A DNA stretch of 40,093 nucleotides. Source: Actinomycetes bacterium (lineage in GTDB: Bacteria > Actinomycetota > Acidimicrobiia > Acidimicrobiales > Palsa-688). The notes beneath the pieces were generated by a model that made no database searches, was not told where the DNA came from, and was given only the letters and a program-made list of their open reading frames with translations. Both the position numbers and the translations under genes were made by a program. This document shows, piece after piece, positions 33,889 to 40,093 of this stretch. The stretch is from positions 1 to 40,093 of the forward strand of contig JAJZAM010000008.1 in the NCBI GenBank assembly GCA_021799445.1, in the 5' to 3' direction. Numbering within the stretch: the stretch's first letter is position 1; each line of letters starts with the position of its first letter.

Positions 33889-35616
33889 CTAACAGCCTCG
33901 GCCATCTAAGAGCCCCGGGGTGCGCCGAGGGTCCCGCCGTGCGCCACGCGACCGGTGCTGAGCTGGCCCGGCTGGCGCCACCAGCAGGTCCCAAAGGTCG
34001 TCGGCGAACGCGTCCCACGAGCGTGCTTGCCGGGCGTGCAGTTGGTCCCTCAGGGAGGCGAGGACAGCGTCGTCTCCTAATACAAGGCGCATGGCGTCGC
34101 TGAGGGCTTCGTCGTCGGCGTCGAATCGCAACACTCCCGCTTGGCCGGCCCCGCCTTGGGGTGTCGGGCGCTGGGAGCTCAGCACCGGGACGTTACGGGC
34201 GAGAGACTCGGAGATCGCCAGGGTTGTCCCTTCGTGAGGTGACGGCGACACGCACAACGTTGCCGAACGGTAAAGGGCGTCGAGGTCCTCCTCTGTCATC
34301 GCGACTCGCATCTCGACCGGCCGGCCGGCCCGGCGGAGACGACCAACGAGCTTCGCGACGTCGGCGTCGTGTACTTCGCGCGCTGCTATCACCACCTCGA
34401 AGTCGGCACCGTCCGCCCAGGCGAGCTCCGCCGCGCAGAGCAGACCTGGCAGGTCAGACCGACCGTCGACGTCGCCTGCGTAGACCACGATTGGAACGCC
34501 GAGGCGAGTTTGAGCGCCGGCGGTGTCCCTGGCGCCGGCGGTGTCTGCCCGGCCGGTCCCACTGTCAGCGGTGCGGCTAAGAGGCAGAGGCTGGGTTGCG
34601 AGCCGGCAGGAGGTGACCTGCGGGCCGGCCAGTCCCTGGGCGGCGAGAGCGGAGGCGTAGCCGGCGAAGTCGGCGGCTGACGCTTCGCTTAGCGTGGCGA
34701 CACGCCCGAAATGCTTTATGACGCTCAGGTAGCGCACCGCGTGCGTAACCTGCCAGTCGGGTATGAGACCAGCGCTCGCCGCCGGGTAGCAGTCGTCGGC
34801 GAGAGCGGCGAAGGTTGACCCGGACAACTCGGCGGCCGCGGCCAGAGGAGCGCAAACCTGGGCTGGGGCACATCCCAGGGTGACTACCGTCGTCCCCCAA
34901 GGCACGACCAGCTCGCCGTCGGTGGTCAGCCCGTTGGCGGCCCGTCCGTCGGTGGTCCAGCCGCAGAAGAAGGGATCCCACGCCACCCGCACGCAGCCGT
35001 TGCGGGCCTGCCAGCGGGCAGCGACGACTGCGGCAAGCCGGTCGAAACCGGGGGTGCGCAGCGTCGGGGTGCGCAGCGTCGGGGTGCGCAGCGTCGGGGT
35101 GCGCAGCGTCGGGGTGCCAAACGTCGGGGTGCCCAACGTCGGGGCGCTCGCGACCTTCCCGCCAGGAGCCGCAACTGTGAAGTCGTCGACGATCACACGA
35201 TCCGACACCACCACGAGACCCCGGACGGAGCACTCCAAAGCCGTCGAGCGCGCGGCGTGCTCCAGGAGCCACAGCCCCAGTTGCGCCGGTCGGGACGTCT
35301 CCGCTCGATGGGAAGCCTCCCGGACGTCGTCGGCGGAGGGAAGGCGACCGGCTGTCGCGGTCAGAACCAGCCAGCATCTCTGCAAGGACGGATCGTCGCA
35401 AAGGGACCGGCACGCTGCGTCGAGCAGCCCGCCCGCGTCGTGGGCTCCCACGCCGCTCACAGTTTCTTTCAAGCTGGTAGCCCCGCCGGCCAGGTGGGGC
35501 AGGACCTCCGCCAGTCTTCGCGCCAGAGCGTCTTCGATCACCTCTGCATCCACGATCCCGGCCGCCCCGCCCCTGGGCTTGGCGCGCCCGGCGGGGGACG
35601 TTCTATACCCGTTCAC
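33889..35616 (-). CDS. Glycosyltransferase family 4 protein, paralogue of its neighbour
   Basis: This 575-residue protein shares layout with the downstream enzyme: a helical N-terminus, a region ending ELVVPWGTTVVTLG (compare VVVPWRCTLVVPE), a matching AVRYLSVIKHFGRVATLSEA (compare AYMRYLAACAHATRVAAI), and a GT-B C-terminal domain with HEGTTLAISESLA (E-x7-E, about residue 467). It lacks the TGIQRVVR stretch, having a proline-threonine repeat in its place. Two tandem paralogues suggest duplication followed by divergence. The GTG start forms a GTGA overlap with the upstream FkbM-like stop. It probably adds a different sugar, or one of the two is inactive. Confidence 0.82.
   Translation of the reverse strand: MNGYRTSPAGRAKPRGGAAGIVDAEVIEDALARRLAEVLPHLAGGATSLKETVSGVGAHDAGGLLDAACRSLCDDPSLQRCWLVLTATAGRLPSADDVREASHRAETSRPAQLGLWLLEHAARSTALECSVRGLVVVSDRVIVDDFTVAAPGGKVASAPTLGTPTFGTPTLRTPTLRTPTLRTPTLRTPGFDRLAAVVAARWQARNGCVRVAWDPFFCGWTTDGRAANGLTTDGELVVPWGTTVVTLGCAPAQVCAPLAAAAELSGSTFAALADDCYPAASAGLIPDWQVTHAVRYLSVIKHFGRVATLSEASAADFAGYASALAAQGLAGPQVTSCRLATQPLPLSRTADSGTGRADTAGARDTAGAQTRLGVPIVVYAGDVDGRSDLPGLLCAAELAWADGADFEVVIAAREVHDADVAKLVGRLRRAGRPVEMRVAMTEEDLDALYRSATLCVSPSPHEGTTLAISESLARNVPVLSSQRPTPQGGAGQAGVLRFDADDEALSDAMRLVLGDDAVLASLRDQLHARQARSWDAFADDLWDLLVAPAGPAQHRSRGARRDPRRTPGLLDGRGC
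35054..35143 (-). repeat. Six 15-bp tandem repeats inside the second GT4 gene
   Basis: Units start at 35054, 35069, 35084, 35099, 35114 and 35129. The first four are identical (GTGCGCAGCGTCGGG), while the last two are variants (GTGCCAAACGTCGGG, GTGCCCAACGTCGGG). On the coding strand they give pentapeptides of the type P-T-L-R-T and P-T-[FL]-G-T. The four perfect copies suggest recent expansion, and any copy-number change keeps the frame. Confidence 0.93.
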
Positions 35617-36551
35617 GGGTGAGGCTTGCGCAGCGAAGCGACGCGTCTCAAGGGGGCTGTCACCTGCCAGGACGTGGAGTGGCGCATGTCGGCCAAGTCG
35701 GCCTGCAAGCGCTCTATCTCACCTAGGTGGCCGCAACCGTCCGCCCCGACCGCGGCCAGCTCGGCTGCGATCTCGTCTCGTTCCGCGACCGCGCAGCGCT
35801 GCGCCGCCCAAGCCGACACGGCCTTGGACCGCCAGGCGGCCACGTCGCTTCGTAGCTCACTTGCGGCGGTTTCGACGCGGGCGAGTCCGGCTTCGAGGTC
35901 GGCTAGGCGGGATTGGGCGGCTCTGAACGCCCGGGTCGTGTAGCTGTCGAAGGGCCGCGCCGGGTAGCGCAGCTTGGCGGCGAGGAGGGGGCTGCGCTCC
36001 TCGGAGACGAACCACACGCTGGCACCGTCGAACATGGTTTGCTCGTAGCCGGCGCTGGACATCCAAGCTTGCAGGTTGGCGCGCCCGGCGCCGGCCGGCT
36101 CTTCGCGGGCGCGTACTACGACGATCCACGGTCGCCATGCTGTCAGGTCAGTTCCCTCCAGTACGGAGAGCTCGGCGTCTGGGAAGTCGACGATCATGGC
36201 GTGTATGTCCGAGGCGTCCCAGCCGAGACCGCCTATCAGAGACGAGACACGCCGCTCGGGTGGTGGCGGTGTGCCCGCTTTGGCGTCGCGTCTCGAAGCT
36301 GTCGCTGTCACCGTAACGTCCCGCTCGCGGAGCTTCCGCCGCCGTGCTGCTAGTTCGCCGTCGGGGGTGACCACAAGCCCGGACCAGCCCTTCTCGTAGA
36401 GCGCCCGGGTCGCGGAGGTGTCTTCTGGCTCGTTCCCGCCGGCTTGGAGGACCTCCACGTAGCGGCCTGGGGTTTGGGGGCGCAGCGCTCTCCACAGCAC
36501 GACGTCCTCTTCGTTGTCGTCGTAGGATTCGAACGTCGGTGTCGCCGTCAT
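35613..36551 (-). CDS. FkbM-like protein with degenerate SAM motif and coiled-coil tail
   Basis: The 312-residue protein has the outline of FkbM-family methyltransferases: YEKGWSGLVVTPDGEL, a strand with HAMIVDFPDAELSVLEGTDL (family: DFLKIDVEGAE), and WMSSAGYEQTMFDGASVWFV. The SAM motif is altered (RYVEVLQAGG for the usual YVDVGA) and the acidic D-EG-E motif is also changed, so methyltransferase activity is doubtful. A coiled coil follows (about 210-290), and the end STSWQVTAPLRRVASL is a tail shared by many glycan-cluster proteins. It is the first gene of the minus-strand operon, with a 164-bp divergent space to phaC. It may be a scaffold or inactive partner. Confidence 0.75.
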   Translation of the reverse strand: MTATPTFESYDDNEEDVVLWRALRPQTPGRYVEVLQAGGNEPEDTSATRALYEKGWSGLVVTPDGELAARRRKLRERDVTVTATASRRDAKAGTPPPPERRVSSLIGGLGWDASDIHAMIVDFPDAELSVLEGTDLTAWRPWIVVVRAREEPAGAGRANLQAWMSSAGYEQTMFDGASVWFVSEERSPLLAAKLRYPARPFDSYTTRAFRAAQSRLADLEAGLARVETAASELRSDVAAWRSKAVSAWAAQRCAVAERDEIAAELAAVGADGCGHLGEIERLQADLADMRHSTSWQVTAPLRRVASLRKPHP

Positions 36552-36715
36552 CGTCTAGAAGCCAGGCCGTGGATCTCAGCCGCTGGGGCCACCAACGCTA
36601 GCACCGCCCGCCCAGCCTATCGTCGTGCCCAAAAGGCAGGTTCGGGTGGCGCGGAGCTCTGCGAGGCGGGTGTATGGTCAGCTGTGTTGGTGGTCGTCCC
36701 GAGGGAGGGGGAGCG

Positions 36716-38386
36716 GTGCCAGAACAAGACGACGATCTAGATCTGTCGACCCGGATAGCCCAGGGAGCTAACCCGTTCGTCGGGATGAAACCCCGCCACA
36801 TGGCGGCGGCCGCTGCGCGCTGGGCTGGCGCAGCGTCACGTCACCCGTTGGTGCTGACCTCGGAGGGCCTCAAGTGGGCGGCTGAGCAGGCGCGCGTCGC
36901 GGCCGGCGTGTCAGAGATCAAGCCCGACCCGAAGGACAAACGCTTCGCGGATCCCGCCTGGACGCACCCGGTTTGGAGGCGCGTCGCCCAGTCCTACCTG
37001 GCCAGCGCTAGGAGCCTGCTTTCCAGTGTGGACCAAGTCGGATTGGACCCTAAGAGCGCGGCGAGGGCACGCTTTGCGCTCGGCCAGATAGTAGATGCCG
37101 CCGCGCCTACCAACAGCCTGGCCGCCAACCCGGCCGCTTTGCGCAAAGCGCTCGACACCCGCGGCCGTTCCCTCGTCGACGGCGCGAAACACTTCGCCCA
37201 CGACGTGGTCCGCAACGGGGGGCTGCCCTCCCAGGTGGACACCCAGCCGTTCCGGGTTGGCGAGACGATAGCGACGAGCCGAGGGGAGGTGATCCACCGC
37301 CATGCGATGTTCGAACTGATCCAATACGAGCCGACGACCGCCAGGGTCTCGGCCCGCCCGACGCTGATAATCCCCCCTCAGATCAACCGCTACTACTTCT
37401 TGGACCTGGCCCCCAAGCGCAGCTTCGTGGAGTACGCCCTCGGCCGGGGCATCCAGATCTTCTTGATCTCCTGGCGTAACCCGACGCCTGAGCATCGGAA
37501 CTGGGGTTTGGACGATTACGCGGCGGCTTGTGTAGAGGCGGCGGAGGTCGCCGCTGACATCTCAGGTCAGGACTCGGTGAACGTTGCCGGGTTCTGCGCC
37601 GGCGGGATGACCCAGTGCGCGGTCCTGTCCCATCTCGGGGCGCAAGGAAGGGACCTGGTGCGCTCGGCGACGCTGGCCGTGACGTTGATAGACACGCAGA
37701 TAACCAGCACCCTCAACATGTTCTCCACCGAGCGGACCATCCGAAGCGCAGTAGCCGCCTCGAAACGCAAAGGCGTGCTCGACGGTCGGGAGCTGTCCCG
37801 TGTGTTCGCATGGGTCCGCCCGAACGACCTGGTGTGGAACTACTGGGTGTCCAACTACCTGCTTGGCGAGGACCCGCCCGCTTTCGACGTTCTCGCCTGG
37901 AACGCTGACGCGACCAACCTGCCAGCAGCGCTGCACCGAGAGTTCATGGCCATGTGGAACGACAACGCCCTCATGAAACCCGGCACGCTGAAAGTCCTCG
38001 GCTCCCCGGTGGACCTGGAGACGCTCAAGCAGGACGCGTACGTGGTCGGGGCTCTCACCGACCATCTGGTTCCTTGGCAGTCCGCTTACGCCGCGACGCA
38101 GAAGCTGGGAGGCGACACCCGCTTCGTGCTGTCCAACAGCGGCCACATTCAGGCGTTGGTCAACCCTCCCGGTAATCCCAAAGCGAGCTTCTACACCAAC
38201 GACACCAACCCGCCCGACCCGGCGGCATGGCTGGCCGGGGCCGAGCAGGTCCGCTCAAGCTGGTGGGTGGACTGGGCGGACTGGACCAAAGCCAGGTCCG
38301 GTGACACACGCCCAAAGCCCCGCAGTCTCGGATCGGCCAAACATCCTAAGATCGTCGCGGCTCCAGGCGAGTACGTCCGGCATTGA
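36716..38386 (+). CDS. phaC: Poly(3-hydroxyalkanoate) synthase, class I-like
   Basis: This 556-residue enzyme has the lipase-like box GFCAGG with catalytic Cys294, and the other triad members Asp449 (ALTDHLVPWQ) and His477 (SNSGHIQALVNPP). These catalyse polymerisation of hydroxyacyl-CoA into storage polyester. NRYYFLDLAPKRSFVEY and QIFLISWRNPTPEHRNWG are conserved PhaC stretches. GTG 36716 follows a strong purine-rich site (GAGGGAGGGGGAGC) and is preferred over upstream ATG 36674. The C-terminus is HPKIVAAPGEYVRH, a normal family ending, and its last 45 bp are repeated at 39243. No phaP or phaR is seen. An acyl-CoA synthetase gene follows, beyond a toxin-antitoxin pair. Confidence 0.93.
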   Translation: MPEQDDDLDLSTRIAQGANPFVGMKPRHMAAAAARWAGAASRHPLVLTSEGLKWAAEQARVAAGVSEIKPDPKDKRFADPAWTHPVWRRVAQSYLASARSLLSSVDQVGLDPKSAARARFALGQIVDAAAPTNSLAANPAALRKALDTRGRSLVDGAKHFAHDVVRNGGLPSQVDTQPFRVGETIATSRGEVIHRHAMFELIQYEPTTARVSARPTLIIPPQINRYYFLDLAPKRSFVEYALGRGIQIFLISWRNPTPEHRNWGLDDYAAACVEAAEVAADISGQDSVNVAGFCAGGMTQCAVLSHLGAQGRDLVRSATLAVTLIDTQITSTLNMFSTERTIRSAVAASKRKGVLDGRELSRVFAWVRPNDLVWNYWVSNYLLGEDPPAFDVLAWNADATNLPAALHREFMAMWNDNALMKPGTLKVLGSPVDLETLKQDAYVVGALTDHLVPWQSAYAATQKLGGDTRFVLSNSGHIQALVNPPGNPKASFYTNDTNPPDPAAWLAGAEQVRSSWWVDWADWTKARSGDTRPKPRSLGSAKHPKIVAAPGEYVRH

Positions 38387-38388
38387 CC
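38344..38388 (+). repeat. 45-bp direct repeat, copy 1 (3' end of phaC)
   Basis: Matches 39243-39287 at 40 of 45 positions. It covers the last coding bases and stop of phaC. The second copy lies on the far side of the Phd/PIN module. Confidence 0.9.
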
Positions 38389-38456
38389 GGCCAGCCCATC
38401 GAGGCCGGGCTGCTCGCGTTCGGGGTTCGGGGAAAACAGACGAACACGCCCGCCGG

Positions 38457-38472
38457 AGCCGCTAGAGCCGCC
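38457..38472. repeat. 16-bp direct repeat, copy 1
   Basis: AGCCGCTAGAGCCGCC is identical to 39212-39227. It lies at the left edge of the toxin-antitoxin module and overlaps the palindrome at 38461. The other copy is beyond the antitoxin promoter. The sequence belongs to a low-complexity family (AGCCGCCAG-type units), so chance is not excluded. Confidence 0.7.
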
Positions 38473-38484
38473 CGGGCGGCTAGC
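38461..38484. terminator. Palindrome between convergent phaC and PIN toxin genes
   Basis: GCTA-GA-GCCGCCC is followed directly by GGGCGGC-TAGC: the outer 4 bp and inner 7 bp pair, with a 2-nt bulge on one side. As RNA it would form a GC-rich hairpin. No T-run follows on either strand, so it may act as a weak bidirectional terminator or processing site. The toxin stop codon lies inside it. Confidence 0.4.
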
Positions 38485-38854
38485 CCGCCAGGACCGCCAC
38501 GTCGTAGAGGCTGAACGCCGGGTCTCGGGAGACGACCGTGAAACGCCCGCTTCGCGCCTGGGCGATTATCATCCGGTCAAACGGGTCGCGGTGGTGCGGC
38601 GGGAGGGCCCCGGCTTGCTCCGCGTGGACGTCCGTGATCGCGACAAGCTCGAAGCCTTCCGCTCGGACTAACTCCCCGACTGACCCGTCGAAGCGGAGCT
38701 TGCCCAGCGACCTTTTGATAGCGATCTCCCAGACGCTTGCGACGCTGACCGCCACGCGGTTGGCTCTATCGGAGATCACCTCGACGGCCGCGGGTTCGAT
38801 CGGATCATCCGCTAACCACCACAAAAGCACGTGAGAGTCCAGGAGTAGGTCCAA
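38480..38854 (-). CDS. vapC: PIN-domain toxin (VapC-type)
   Basis: The 124-residue protein shows the PIN pattern: LLLDSHVLLWWLAD with the first Asp, then VASVWEIAIKRSLGKL with the Glu, then HHRDPFDRMIIAQA and VVSRDPAFSLYDV with the later acidic residues. It is one of the PIN proteins that pair with Phd-type antitoxins. The start is TTG 38854, with a weak GGGTAG site upstream. It is 30 bp after the antitoxin stop, so the two are cotranscribed. The pair lies between phaC and the acyl-CoA synthetase gene and looks intact. Confidence 0.9.
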   Translation of the reverse strand: MDLLLDSHVLLWWLADDPIEPAAVEVISDRANRVAVSVASVWEIAIKRSLGKLRFDGSVGELVRAEGFELVAITDVHAEQAGALPPHHRDPFDRMIIAQARSGRFTVVSRDPAFSLYDVAVLAG

Positions 38855-38884
38855 TTCGACTACCCGTTTACTCGCTGGACGGGT

Positions 38885-39157
<273 letters not shown>

Positions 39158-39211
39158 TGGGTTGTTGCGGCGGCTAGCTGTCAACGTCGAAGCCGCCAGC
39201 GGGCATGGGCC

Positions 39212-39227
39212 AGCCGCTAGAGCCGCC
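39212..39227. repeat. 16-bp direct repeat, copy 2
   Basis: Identical to 38457-38472. It stands within a run of 9-bp AGCCGCCAG-like units at 39191, 39212, 39221 and 39230. Confidence 0.7.
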
Positions 39228-39242
39228 AGAGCCGCCAGGGCG

Positions 39243-39287
39243 TCCTAAGATCGTCGCAGCTCCGGGCGGGTACGTCCGGCGCTGACC
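39243..39287 (+). repeat. 45-bp direct repeat, copy 2 (ghost of the phaC 3' end)
   Basis: Matches 38344-38388 at 40 of 45 positions. It would encode RPKIVAAPGGYVRR and a stop in the register of PhaC, preceded by an open but proline-rich frame back to about 39177. No start codon or domain supports a gene here. It reads as a duplicated gene end. Confidence 0.9.
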
Positions 39288-39311
39288 CACTAGCGTTTCG
39301 GGGGACCGCCG

Positions 39312-40093
39312 ATGATGGACATGCCGCTTAGCACGTGGATGCTGTTCAACTCCGCCGCGAAGCATCACGGCCGCACCGAGGTAGCAAGCCGCGCCCCGGA
39401 CGGTTCCCTGCACCGTTACACCTACGCCGAGTTCTCCGACAGGACCCTTCGATTGATGGGCGCGCTGGACGCCCTCGAGGTCGCTCCCGGTGAGAGGGTC
39501 GCTACCCTCGCCTGGAACAGTTACCGCCACCTCGAAGCGTACTTCGCTGTGCCGTGCTCTAGACGGGTGCTGCACACGCTCAACGTGCGACTTTCCCCCG
39601 AAGAGCTCGCTTTCGTGATCAACGACGCCGACGACCGGGTGCTGTTAGTGGACCCGGACTTCGTCGGGCTTGCCACCCAGGTGCTGCCGTCGACCCCGGG
39701 GGTGCGACACGTGGTGGTTCTCTCCGACAGCGCGCAAGGCCTTCCCGGCGGACTGGCCTACGAGGCTCTGTTAGGCGAAGCGGAACCGTCCTACGAGCAG
39801 CCGGACATAGACGAATGGTCCCCGGCGGGTATCTGCTACACGTCGGGAACGACGGGCCGTCCGAAAGGCGTCGTGTACTCGCACCGCTCCACGTTCCTGC
39901 ACGCCCTGGCGTGCTCTTCTATGGCGGGCCTGGCGATAGGACCGGGGGACTGTGTGCTGCCCCAGGTGCCGATGTTCCACGCGAACGCGTGGGGAATGCC
40001 TTACGCGTCGGTGGCTGTCGGAGCCAAGCTCGTGTTCTACGCAGGGGCGTTCGCTCCCGAGCCGTTCGCTGACCTGCTCTGCGACGAGCGTGT
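39312..40093 (+). CDS. Acyl-CoA synthetase, AMP-binding family (3' end outside window)
   Basis: The frame is open from ATG 39312 to the window edge, 260 residues of the N-terminal domain. The family P-loop YTSGTTGRPKGVVYSH is at about 178-193, and PMFHANAWGMPY follows. The beginning (PLSTWMLFNSAAKHHGRTEV) and RVLHTLNVRLSPEELAFVIN match medium/long-chain fatty acyl-CoA synthetases of the AlkK/FadD type. The enzyme activates fatty acids through acyl-AMP to acyl-CoA. GGGGGA at 39300 is a weak ribosome site, and ATG 39315 and 39321 are in-frame alternatives. Near phaC it could feed acyl-CoA to polyester or beta-oxidation. The C-terminal domain is not visible. Confidence 0.9.
   Translation, partial: MMDMPLSTWMLFNSAAKHHGRTEVASRAPDGSLHRYTYAEFSDRTLRLMGALDALEVAPGERVATLAWNSYRHLEAYFAVPCSRRVLHTLNVRLSPEELAFVINDADDRVLLVDPDFVGLATQVLPSTPGVRHVVVLSDSAQGLPGGLAYEALLGEAEPSYEQPDIDEWSPAGICYTSGTTGRPKGVVYSHRSTFLHALACSSMAGLAIGPGDCVLPQVPMFHANAWGMPYASVAVGAKLVFYAGAFAPEPFADLLCDER

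Noticed and set aside
35054-35143. Regular repeats considered as a CRISPR array
   Set aside because: The units are contiguous 15-mers with no spacers, in frame within a glycosyltransferase gene, and no cas gene is near.
36674-36715. Upstream ATG start for phaC
   Set aside because: The added 14 residues are not family-like, and the strong purine-rich ribosome site favours GTG 36716.

Overview
This is a GC-rich window from a bacterial chromosome, most likely an actinobacterium. GTG and TTG starts are frequent, genes are packed with 1-4 nt overlaps, and several promoters sit directly on the start codon, as in leaderless actinobacterial transcripts. The combination of a RecBCD operon, a SNF2 plus SWIM pair, a PHA synthase and two surface-glycan operons would fit the class Acidimicrobiia, but that placement is inference. 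No rRNA, tRNA or CRISPR array was recognised.

Layout. (1) 1-6526, minus strand: a glycan operon coding for a SAM methyltransferase/glycosyltransferase-like fusion, a three-domain glycosyltransferase and a polytopic membrane protein cut by the window edge. (2) 6527-8348: an orphan Phd-type antitoxin flanked by a 55-bp direct repeat, then pspA and a small possible nuclease-fold protein. (3) 8409-11998: a SNF2 ATPase translationally coupled to a SWIM zinc-finger protein. (4) 12097-18036: an accessory and decay zone. It holds a VapBC pair, a methyltransferase, remnants of two unrelated transposases, one intact gene of unknown function, an AAA ATPase pseudogene, an apparent recombinase scrap, a ParD-like antitoxin without its toxin, and a second VapBC pair. 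(5) 18157-32201: recC-recB-recD with ATGA overlaps, followed by a YhaO/SbcD-like nuclease and a YhaN/SbcC-like ATPase, making a double-strand-end processing block. (6) 32290-36551, minus strand: a second glycan operon with an FkbM-like protein and two paralogous GT4 enzymes. (7) 36716-40093: phaC, a Phd/PIN toxin-antitoxin pair, and the start of an acyl-CoA synthetase gene.

How it fits together. The two glycan operons probably build and modify a surface polysaccharide, and three of their genes carry in-frame short tandem repeats. RecBCD and the YhaO/YhaN pair would act on broken DNA ends. PhaC and the acyl-CoA synthetase point to fatty-acyl and storage-polyester metabolism. The five toxin-antitoxin loci or remnants are the accessory layer. 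Two of them sit between imperfect direct repeats of local sequence (6544/6958 and 38344/39243), which suggests cassette insertion or duplication. I regard that pattern, and the multi-part junction at 16800-16870, as the most interesting signals. I found no convincing new multi-gene system.
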